A stretch of DNA of 64,000 bases, taken from contig NZ_RJUF01000173.1 in NCBI RefSeq assembly GCF_024343775.1, positions 124,001 to 188,000 of the forward strand, given 5' to 3'. Positions 9,738-16,991 of the stretch are shown one piece after another. The DNA is from Lacihabitans soyangensis. GTDB lineage: Bacteria > Bacteroidota > Bacteroidia > Cytophagales > Spirosomataceae. The translations under genes and the position numbers were made by a program. The notes beneath the pieces are model-generated. The model was not told where the DNA came from and made no database searches. It was given only the letters and a program-made list of their open reading frames with translations. Within the stretch, counting starts at the first letter, position 1. The number at the start of each line of letters is the position of its first letter.

Positions 9738-10697
9738 ATGAAAGCAAGCGTTTACTACAAATACGGCAACTCTGAAGTCTTGGAAATCAAGGAAGTAGAA
9801 ACACCCCAACCAAAGGCCGACGAAATATTGGTAAAAGTAAAGACAAGTACAGTAAACCGCACTGATTGTGCCATGCTGAAGGCCAAACCTTACATAATGA
9901 GGCTATTTACAGGCTTTTTTGCACCACGAAATCCTATTTTAGGGACAGATTTTGCGGGAATAGTTGAAGAAGTGGGTGAGGAAATCAAAGATTTCAAAAT
10001 TGGGGATCGGGTATTTGGATTCAATGATATGGGTGTTAGTTCCCATGCTGAATATTTATGCATTTCGAAGAAAAAGGCATGGGCGAAGATACCTGAGAAT
10101 GTTGGTTTTGAAAATGCAGCTGCAAGTCTTGAGGGAGCCCATTATGCCATCAATTTCATCAATAAAATAAAAATATATCCAAATCAAAAAGTTTTGGTTT
10201 ATGGGGCATCGGGTGCTATTGGCTCTGCTATGGTGCAAATTTTGAAATCTTTGGATCTGAAAATTACGGCCGTAGGCAATTCAAAAAGCTTAGAAAAACT
10301 GCAACAAATGGGCTTAGAAAAAGTCCTGGATTATGAAAAAGAGGATTTTCGGAAAATGGACGAAAAATTTGACTTTGTCTTTGATGCTGTCGGTAAGTCA
10401 TCCTTTTATCAAACTAAACACCTACTAAAATCAGAAGGCACTTATATCTCATCTGAGTTAGGATATATGGCACAAAATATTTTCTTACCGTTGCTTACCA
10501 TTTTTTCTGGCAAAAAAGTCAAATTTCCCATTCCTTTGGACATCAATGCTTCTATTCAACTCATTTCCAAACTCATGAAAAACAATGATTTTGAGCCATT
10601 TATAGATAAAACCTATACACTGGACCAAATAAAAGAGGTCTTTGATTACGCAGATTCTGGCAAAAAAACAGGGAACTTGGTGATTTGTTTTCCTTGA
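9738..10697 (+). CDS. NAD(P)-dependent MDR-family oxidoreductase (quinone oxidoreductase type)
   Basis: The protein has 319 residues in the medium-chain dehydrogenase/reductase fold. The N-terminal GroES-like domain includes GTDFAGIVEEVGEE, and the Rossmann domain has the nucleotide-binding run VYGASGAIGSAMVQ at about residues 154-167. The cysteines of the structural zinc lobe of classical alcohol dehydrogenases are not seen, which favours the zinc-free quinone oxidoreductase or enoyl reductase branch. The gene precedes a small Fe-S protein by 36 bases on the same strand, so the two may be co-transcribed. The substrate cannot be told. A near -7 box (GATATTTGC) lies upstream at about 9708. Confidence 0.9.
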   Translation: MKASVYYKYGNSEVLEIKEVETPQPKADEILVKVKTSTVNRTDCAMLKAKPYIMRLFTGFFAPRNPILGTDFAGIVEEVGEEIKDFKIGDRVFGFNDMGVSSHAEYLCISKKKAWAKIPENVGFENAAASLEGAHYAINFINKIKIYPNQKVLVYGASGAIGSAMVQILKSLDLKITAVGNSKSLEKLQQMGLEKVLDYEKEDFRKMDEKFDFVFDAVGKSSFYQTKHLLKSEGTYISSELGYMAQNIFLPLLTIFSGKKVKFPIPLDINASIQLISKLMKNNDFEPFIDKTYTLDQIKEVFDYADSGKKTGNLVICFP

Positions 10698-10733
10698 AAT
10701 AATCCGTAAATTGCTTCAAGAAAACTCAATAGA

Positions 10734-10949
10734 ATGGATCCTAAAAATATCAAAAAAGAATATACCAACGGCGATATAACCGTGGTTTGGCAGTCGGCCA
10801 TGTGCATTCACTCTGCCATGTGTGTTAAAAACCTACCCGAAGTTTTTCAGCCTAAAATCTCCCCTTGGGTAAAAATGGACGCTGCGAGCAGTCAAGAAAT
10901 CTTGGAGGCCGTAAAAAAATGCCCCAGTGGAGCCTTGAGTATTAAATAA
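10734..10949 (+). CDS. Small Fe-S protein, divergent 4Fe-4S mono-cluster (Fer4_19/YjdI) family
   Basis: This 71-residue protein carries CIHSAMC (Cys24 to Cys30) and a C-terminal KCPSGAL (Cys63), the pattern of the divergent mono-cluster ferredoxin family that includes E. coli YjdI. Only three cysteines are present; His26 inside the first motif is a possible fourth ligand. It has no signal peptide and should be cytoplasmic. In other bacteria this domain is often found with or fused to CDGSH domains or near stress enzymes. Here it directly follows an oxidoreductase, which suggests but does not prove electron transfer between them. Confidence 0.88.
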   Translation: MDPKNIKKEYTNGDITVVWQSAMCIHSAMCVKNLPEVFQPKISPWVKMDAASSQEILEAVKKCPSGALSIK

Positions 10950-11022
10950 AACATCTTGTTTTTTTATTCGGACAAACAAACTGACTACAAGATAGTTACT
11001 ACCTACAATTAACCTTAAATAG

Positions 11023-11994
11023 ATGAAAACCAAAATTGGATTACTGGTATTGATAATCTTTACAATTGCTTGCGAAAAAGAAAACCAAGATTGCGTTAAA
11101 GCCACTTTTTATCAAGATTTGGATGGTGACGGTCTAGGAAATAAATCTGTAAGTCTCCAAGACTGTCAGCAACCGTCTGGGTATGTAAGTAATTCAAATG
11201 ATACTGACGACACTCCAAAAACCACATCCGTAAGCGAAATTCCAACCAAAGGAAATACCTCTCCAGCTTCGTACCCTGGCATGCAACTCCTTTGGGCCGA
11301 TGAGTTTGATGGAACGAGTTTGGACGAGAAAAAGTGGAATTATGAACTTGGAGATGGTTGCCCAAACTTATGTGGCTGGGGGAATAACGAACTCCAATTC
11401 TATAAAAAAGAAAATACTACTGTTAAAGAAGGTTATTTAATGATTGAAGCCAAAACCGAAACAGCGGGTTCTAAGTCATACTCTTCATCAAGACTAACCA
11501 CCCAGAATAAGTTTAATTTCAAATATGGCAGAGTCGATATTAGAGCAGCTGTACCCAATACCAAAGGCTTGTGGTCAGCACTTTGGATGCTGGGAAAAAA
11601 CTTCTCAACAGTTGGCTGGCCAAAATGTGGTGAAATAGATATCATGGAGGTAGTAGGTGGTTTCGAAACTGACAATACCGTTCTTGGAACAGTACACTGG
11701 GACAATAACAACACCCATGCCGAATATGGTGGCAAGTTGGCTGTCAACGGGTTTACCTTAAAAGAAGCCTTCCATGTGTATTCTATTGTTTGGGACGAGA
11801 AAAAAATCACATGGTATGTGGACAATGTACAATACCATGTGATAGACACTACCCCTTCGGGCCTAAGTGAGTTTCAGGAAGAATTTTTCCTAATATTCAA
11901 TGTGGCAGTGGGTGGCAACCTAGCGGGTAACCCTGATAATTTCACCAAACTTCCGCAGAAAATGATTGTAGATTATGTGCGGGTGTTTCGGTGA
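11023..11994 (+). CDS. GH16 family beta-glucanase (laminarinase-like) lipoprotein
   Basis: The protein has 323 residues with a lipoprotein signal ending TIAC (Cys17). Residues about 27-63 form a short calcium-loop segment (FYQDLDGDGLGN, then GYVSNSNDTDD) like the MopE-type metal-binding motif. The catalytic domain (about 88-323) has the GH16 signature GEIDIMEVVGG, with Glu204 as predicted nucleophile and Glu209 as acid/base. Upstream, GWGNNELQFY and GRVDIRAAVP are also typical of laminarinase-type GH16 enzymes that cut beta-1,3-glucans. The lipid anchor suggests a cell-surface or periplasmic enzyme. It may supply oligosaccharides for import, but it is not in the susCD transcript. Confidence 0.93.
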   Translation: MKTKIGLLVLIIFTIACEKENQDCVKATFYQDLDGDGLGNKSVSLQDCQQPSGYVSNSNDTDDTPKTTSVSEIPTKGNTSPASYPGMQLLWADEFDGTSLDEKKWNYELGDGCPNLCGWGNNELQFYKKENTTVKEGYLMIEAKTETAGSKSYSSSRLTTQNKFNFKYGRVDIRAAVPNTKGLWSALWMLGKNFSTVGWPKCGEIDIMEVVGGFETDNTVLGTVHWDNNNTHAEYGGKLAVNGFTLKEAFHVYSIVWDEKKITWYVDNVQYHVIDTTPSGLSEFQEEFFLIFNVAVGGNLAGNPDNFTKLPQKMIVDYVRVFR

Positions 11995-12010
11995 GAACGC
12001 TTATCTCACC
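11990..12010. terminator. Hairpin spanning the stops of two convergent genes
   Basis: A perfect 7-bp stem (GGTGAGA at 11990-11996, TCTCACC at 12004-12010) encloses both the TGA of the plus-strand GH16 gene and the TAA of the facing gene. It is symmetrical and could stop transcription from both sides, but there is no T run on either strand. Confidence 0.45.
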
Positions 12011-13653
12011 TCTTCTACCTTACTCAATCTTTTCTCCAATTGAATGATATACAAACTCATTTCTTCAATTTTCTCTAGAAGTTTTGAGGTCATTTCTGTA
12101 TTATCAACTCCATTTTGAACAACTTCTTTTGCAGAAGGAATATTTGGCAAATGTTTATTCTTATTTACGAATTCATCCAGCTCTTTTATGCTCAGAAACT
12201 TATATCCTTTTTCGAAAACCTTGTCTGACCATTGAGCTTCGTTATCGTATTTCATTTTAAAATTAGAAACCCAAAATTCACCAGATTCACCAATTCCCAT
12301 AAAATCGCGGTCGTTGATTTTCATACTTGGTGAATTGTAGGCCACTCGCATATTCACAACTCCTTTTACATCAAGCGGATACTGCGGATTATGCATGCCT
12401 ATACCTACTTTAACGGCGTTGGCACCTACTCCTCCGAGCGTTAAAGCATTCGAAACCGTTACTTGTGCCTGGTAGCCAATAGCAGTGGAATTGGTCAAAT
12501 TATTAACAACGGTAGTTGGTGCTGCATGGTTTGTCCCTGTCCAAGTACCTGATTGAGTTCCTACAAAGGTGCAATTTGAGTTAGTTGTGGAAGCTGAATG
12601 ACCATTGGCATAGCCCCCAATCGAAATTGTAGATACTCCTGTGGTATTAAATTGGCCAGCTGCATAGCCCATAGATACGTTGAAATCTCCGACATTATTT
12701 ACGCCCGTATAATTACCGATCAATACATTGTAGTTGGAATTTTTGGCTGTAGTACCAACACCATCATAACCAGAACTTACCCCAATCATGATGTTTTGAT
12801 TACCTGTGCGATTATTTGCACCTGCCGCTTGACCTAAAAAGACATTACTTGCCCCTAAAGTATTATAAACCCCTGCACTTGCCCCAGCAAAGGTATTACA
12901 ACAACTAGCCGTTGAATAGAATCCTGCATTTGACCCAAAAAAAGCATTTTCTGAACCTGCGGCGGTAGCACCCGTTGAATAGCCGGCATTAAACCCAAAA
13001 AAAGTATTTGCAACCCCAAGTGCTGTTGTGGCATTTCCCGAGCCAGTTCCTCCCATTGTATTGTTTGAATTAACAGTTCTGAAACTTGGATCACCACCAC
13101 CTGAACCAGCAACATCAGGCACCAAAATGATATCGCCATTAGCATTTACACTTAGTGCTTTGCCATTGGTGGCTGTAGTAGTAGACGCCGAGGTTAGGTT
13201 TGCCAAACGAACACCATTATTGCCAATAGTAAGAGGTGTGCCTGGTGAGGTAGTAATGGGGTTTGGTAAAGCACCTAAAGAAGGAACCAATATTAAATTT
13301 CCAGAGGCGTCTACGCTCAAGGCCTTGCTGTTTGAAGCGGAAGTTGCCGAAGATGAATTTAGATTGGCTAGCTGAACTCCATTATTGCCAATGGTTAGTG
13401 GGGTTCCAGGGGATGTAGTAATTGGGTTTGGTAAAGCACCAAGGGCAGGCACTAGAATCACATTACCGCTTGCGTCTACGCTCAATGCCTTGCTATTGCT
13501 TGCTGATGTAGCTGAAGCAGAAGTAAAATTTGCTAGCTTCACCCCATTATTGCCAATAGTTAGCGGTGTTCCTGTTGGCGTAGTTATGGAGTTTTGAGCA
13601 AATACAGTATTAGACATTAAACTAATAATCAGTATTTTAAATAAATTTTTCAT
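12001..13653 (-). CDS. Secreted fibre-like repeat protein
   Basis: The protein has 550 residues with a signal peptide ending VFAQ. The N-terminal part holds three near-identical copies of a roughly 55-residue unit (TGTPLTIGNNGVKLANF, then SNSKALSVDASGNVILVP). The middle part has short NVFLGxxAG / NTFFGxNAG repeats resembling trimeric adhesin or tail-fibre stalks. The C-terminus (about 480-550) is a helical region, KELDEFVNKNKHLPNIPSA followed by LLEKIEEMSLYIIQLEKRL, shared with the protein at 35293-36642 and common in secreted Bacteroidota fibre proteins. It is likely a surface filament or adhesin. It follows the 13681-16872 gene by 27 bases and is probably co-transcribed. Confidence 0.8.
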   Translation of the reverse strand: MKNLFKILIISLMSNTVFAQNSITTPTGTPLTIGNNGVKLANFTSASATSASNSKALSVDASGNVILVPALGALPNPITTSPGTPLTIGNNGVQLANLNSSSATSASNSKALSVDASGNLILVPSLGALPNPITTSPGTPLTIGNNGVRLANLTSASTTTATNGKALSVNANGDIILVPDVAGSGGGDPSFRTVNSNNTMGGTGSGNATTALGVANTFFGFNAGYSTGATAAGSENAFFGSNAGFYSTASCCNTFAGASAGVYNTLGASNVFLGQAAGANNRTGNQNIMIGVSSGYDGVGTTAKNSNYNVLIGNYTGVNNVGDFNVSMGYAAGQFNTTGVSTISIGGYANGHSASTTNSNCTFVGTQSGTWTGTNHAAPTTVVNNLTNSTAIGYQAQVTVSNALTLGGVGANAVKVGIGMHNPQYPLDVKGVVNMRVAYNSPSMKINDRDFMGIGESGEFWVSNFKMKYDNEAQWSDKVFEKGYKFLSIKELDEFVNKNKHLPNIPSAKEVVQNGVDNTEMTSKLLEKIEEMSLYIIQLEKRLSKVEEVR

Positions 13654-13680
13654 AGTATATTTTTTATTTGTTAATTATCG

Positions 13681-16600
13681 CTATTGATTTTTAATTTCTA
13701 AGGTTCCACCATTGAGATTAATTGTGCCTCCATTCATCTGCACGGTTTTTATATTATTGCCAGTGTTTGATATTGAAACGGTATGTGTGGAATTAATCTT
13801 GGCTATTTTTTTTGAAGTAGGAACTACTGGATTACTCGGAGTTATCCATGTGCTACCGACATTCCACAAGCCTGTGTTTATAGATTCAAAAATGGGCAAG
13901 AAACTGTTGTTGGCATTTGCACTTGCTAATGTAAAGAGACCAAAACTACTTATAGCCGCAGCCGAAACTATTTCGCCCGAAAGGTTCGTTCCTGTGGTAC
14001 CGCCATTGCCTTTGTTTATCCAAGTATCTACTTCATAAGCAACTATCCTTAGATCAGCTGGAGAATCTACAATTCCACTTCTGGCAGTTTCCCAACCGAG
14101 GGAAACCAAAACGTTGCTTGTACCCACAGCTCTAACCAAAAGCCAAGTTTCATTGGTTGAAATATGATCAATACTTATTTCTTTTTGTATTGAATTTCCT
14201 ACAGGTTGGTCAAAATAAAGTACCCTAAACTCATCGCTAACGTTAGATGGAGCCGAAATACCGATTTTGGCCAATTTACCACCTCCACCCACTGGGAAGC
14301 TAAATGCATCATCACCTCGCTTTATTACCTGGCCTACCACATAGCTAGCATCTGATGCTCCTGTATAACCGATATTATCCGGAAAAATCAGCTCTTTGGT
14401 CATAGATGCTACTATATATCCACTAGTAAAAGCAATGGTCGTACCTACCGTCAATGGACTGTTGAGAGTGAGCTTGCCTGCACCAATTTTTTCTAATTTA
14501 ATGTTTGAAATGACTATGGCTTGAGTTCCCAACTGTTCCAATATTCCGTCAGCAGCCGACATAAATTTTGCACGGTTTATGGTTATTCCTCCTGTACTAT
14601 TAAAGGTGATACCCTTACCGTACTCATTTTCTGAATTTGTGGCCACGTTGATATTTCCACCAATTTTGTGGTAGGTCACATTACCAAAATATTTATTGCC
14701 AACATTTGTACCTATGGCATCATTCATTTCATTTGAACCCGTGTTAGTAAAAATGACATCCCCTCCAATTTCATTGTTGGCAATACCTGTATTATAGCCT
14801 CCTCCGTAAGAGGCATCACTGGTTAAAAATAAATCTCCTGAAATTTTATTGTTGTAAAATTGGGCGTAACCATTGCCTCCATAATTCAGAACTGAAAGAG
14901 AATTGACCAGAAGTGTATCATTAAAGACATCAAAGGCCTGGGTATTAGAGATAGAGACGGTACCTCCAGCTGTTTGATTAACAAAACGATACAAACCAAA
15001 CTGAGACAGTGCCACATTGGCGATGGTAATGTTTACCGTACCCGCGATTGCAGTTCTGTGGTTTGTCTGACCAAGTGACGAAAGACCTGATGTTGAATTA
15101 TTAAAAGAGAAAGTCCCCGCAATGTTTGCTCCTTTTCCAAAAATAAAGCTAGAACCAGCAGCAGTTCTTGAAATACTGACATTTCCTCCATAAGTCGATC
15201 TTTCTTGATTTCCAATATTTAGAGGTCCCGATCCATTAGCGGTGTAACTTACATTTCCTCCAAAAGTATTCTGTCCGTTGGTTTCATTGGACTCAAAGAA
15301 GGCATTTGATCCATAAATGGTAAAGTTTGAATTTCCACCTATTTCGTTTCGCAAAATTCTAGTATCAAAGCCTCCAGTATAACTCGAATGGTCAGTGATT
15401 GTCAAATCTCCAGAGATTTTGTTATTACTTAAACTAGCATAATTTGCTCCTCTATAGCCAGTTAAAGAGAATGATGTAACCAATAAAGTGTCGTTTGAAA
15501 CTGAAAACCCTAGGGTATTTTGAACAGAAATACTTCCACCTGGTGTGAGGTTTACGAAACGACTAAGGCTAAAAAACGAGGTTGCGGTGTTGTTGATATT
15601 GATATTTACCGTACCACTTATTGATGTTTTGCTACCCGACTGTCCTAATGTAGCACTACCTGAGGTCGTATTGGTGTAACTGAAATTTCCAGCAATTGAC
15701 GAACCTTTTCCAAAAATCACTGTAAGTCCAGCCCCCGATCGGCTGATATTGACATTTCCGCCATAAGTGGATTTTTCTTGATTTCCGATATTTAAGGTGG
15801 CAATACCAGTGGCCGAATAGCTAACATTACCTCCAAAGGTGTTTTGAGAGTTGGTTTCGTTTGCCTCCAAAAAACTGTTCGTACCGTTAATGACAAATGT
15901 AGCGGTGCCACCTATGTCGTTACGTGAAACTTTGGTGTTATAACCACCAGTATAAGTCAAATCATCGATCAAGGTTAGATTGCCCGAAATTTTGTTATTA
16001 CTAAATACCGCATAATTAGCTCCACGGTAGCCAGTTAGTGAAAAAGAACTAACCAACAGAGTATCGCTGGATACCGTAAAACCCAGTGTATTCTGAACTG
16101 AAATCACCCCACCAGGAGTCTGATTAATGATGCGGTTGAGCGGGTAAGCCGAGGTATTTAAATTATTAACAGTAATATCTATTTTACCGCCAATGGCAGT
16201 TCTATTCGCCGAATTTCCGATTGATAGTGAACCCGAAGTAAGGTTGGTATATGAAAAATTCCCAGTGACTAATCCTCCAGCGTTAAAAATGTTTGTGTTG
16301 CCAGCCACAGTTCGGTTAAAGGTCAAATTCCCGTTGTTCTCGGATTTTAGATTTTGAGCATATTGAAAGTCCATACTACCGTTGATATTGTAAGTTGTAT
16401 GGCCAGTATAAATATTTTTGGTTCCACTTGTTCCTTCAAAAAAGGAATTGCTGTTTGATAAATCAAAGGTTATATTGTCTGTGACGGTGTTGCTATTGAA
16501 AGTGGTATTATAACCACCCGTGCCTGTATTTATTTCTAAAACTATATCGGTGCCAGCCAGCGTATTGTTAAGTATTGCCCCAGAAATATTATTGTAAACA

Positions 16601-16872
16601 CCAATATTAGTAGTAATACTTAGTTTTTTTCCATTGAAATCTATGCTACTACCAGGCACCATAGTTATTCCGTTTATCGTGACATCAGTCTGCAAAACCG
16701 GATAGTTTGATAAAGCAGCAGGGATGGTTACGTTGCTGCCCGTGGTAGGAACAACATTAGGATTCCAATTGCCAGACACGTCCCAAGAAGTACTTAGAGC
16801 ACCGGTCCAAGTTTGGGCGAAAGTGCTTAATTGAATAGTGAAAAGTAATAGACAGTAAATGTATTTCTTCAT
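13681..16872 (-). CDS. Large secreted beta-repeat protein with conserved C-terminal module
   Basis: The protein has 1063 residues with a signal peptide ending STFAQ. Residues about 20-85 are a G8-like or autotransporter-like segment (GNWNPNVVPTTGSNVTIP). The core has three imperfect copies of a roughly 190-residue unit marked by PGGSISVQNTLGFSV, NDTLLVTSFSLTGYRGANY and NNKISGDL. The last roughly 65 residues (GLWNVGSTWITPSNPVVPTS to NLNGGTLEIKNQ) are shared with the next two upstream proteins. The fold is probably a long beta-solenoid. The function is unknown; surface display is inferred from the signal peptide and repeats. A candidate operator and -7 box lie upstream at 16910-16988, so it probably has its own promoter despite following the ELWxxDGT gene. 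Confidence 0.85.
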   Translation of the reverse strand: MKKYIYCLLLFTIQLSTFAQTWTGALSTSWDVSGNWNPNVVPTTGSNVTIPAALSNYPVLQTDVTINGITMVPGSSIDFNGKKLSITTNIGVYNNISGAILNNTLAGTDIVLEINTGTGGYNTTFNSNTVTDNITFDLSNSNSFFEGTSGTKNIYTGHTTYNINGSMDFQYAQNLKSENNGNLTFNRTVAGNTNIFNAGGLVTGNFSYTNLTSGSLSIGNSANRTAIGGKIDITVNNLNTSAYPLNRIINQTPGGVISVQNTLGFTVSSDTLLVSSFSLTGYRGANYAVFSNNKISGNLTLIDDLTYTGGYNTKVSRNDIGGTATFVINGTNSFLEANETNSQNTFGGNVSYSATGIATLNIGNQEKSTYGGNVNISRSGAGLTVIFGKGSSIAGNFSYTNTTSGSATLGQSGSKTSISGTVNININNTATSFFSLSRFVNLTPGGSISVQNTLGFSVSNDTLLVTSFSLTGYRGANYASLSNNKISGDLTITDHSSYTGGFDTRILRNEIGGNSNFTIYGSNAFFESNETNGQNTFGGNVSYTANGSGPLNIGNQERSTYGGNVSISRTAAGSSFIFGKGANIAGTFSFNNSTSGLSSLGQTNHRTAIAGTVNITIANVALSQFGLYRFVNQTAGGTVSISNTQAFDVFNDTLLVNSLSVLNYGGNGYAQFYNNKISGDLFLTSDASYGGGYNTGIANNEIGGDVIFTNTGSNEMNDAIGTNVGNKYFGNVTYHKIGGNINVATNSENEYGKGITFNSTGGITINRAKFMSAADGILEQLGTQAIVISNIKLEKIGAGKLTLNSPLTVGTTIAFTSGYIVASMTKELIFPDNIGYTGASDASYVVGQVIKRGDDAFSFPVGGGGKLAKIGISAPSNVSDEFRVLYFDQPVGNSIQKEISIDHISTNETWLLVRAVGTSNVLVSLGWETARSGIVDSPADLRIVAYEVDTWINKGNGGTTGTNLSGEIVSAAAISSFGLFTLASANANNSFLPIFESINTGLWNVGSTWITPSNPVVPTSKKIAKINSTHTVSISNTGNNIKTVQMNGGTINLNGGTLEIKNQ

Positions 16873-16909
16873 TTCATGGGTTGCTATTTTCTTGTATAAA
16901 TATCTGACG

Positions 16910-16917
16910 TAAAATTA
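16910..16917 (-). promoter_or_regulatory. Candidate -7 box for the 13681-16872 gene
   Basis: On the minus strand this reads TAATTTTA, one mismatch from the Bacteroidota -7 consensus TAnnTTTG. It lies 38 bases upstream of the start codon. The nearest edge of the candidate operator is 34 bases further upstream, the same distance as at the LytTR gene promoter. Confidence 0.4.
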
Positions 16918-16950
16918 TTTACTTGTAATTTCTACGGCAATGGAAAAATC

Positions 16951-16988
16951 CCTGTAAATTTCCCTAATCCACTACAGGTTTACCTGTA
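16951..16988. promoter_or_regulatory. Candidate operator: palindrome plus outlying half-site (copy A)
   Basis: The palindrome ACAGGTTTACCTGT (16975 to 16987, within CTACAGG...CCTGTATTTT) is preceded by a third half-site CCCTGTA at about 16950-16956. The same arrangement occurs at 23108-23146 in front of the solitary LytTR gene, with spacing differing by one base. It sits directly after the stop of the ELWxxDGT gene and 79 bases before the start at 16872. It is a candidate binding site for the LytTR protein encoded at 22720-23049. Confidence 0.55.
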
Positions 16989-16991
16989 TTT

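Noticed and set aside
13028-13597. Plus-strand frames opposite the triplicated units of the fibre-protein gene
   Set aside because: They repeat because the real gene on the other strand repeats; their sequence shows only the complement of the units.
12001-13653. Possible phage tail-fibre gene and prophage remnant
   Set aside because: The protein has a Sec signal peptide and its neighbours are secreted proteins; no capsid, portal, terminase or integrase gene is present in the window.
14800-16400. Possible CRISPR-like regular repeats
   Set aside because: The roughly 570-base period and open reading frame show protein-coding repeats; there are no short identical repeats with unique spacers and no cas genes.
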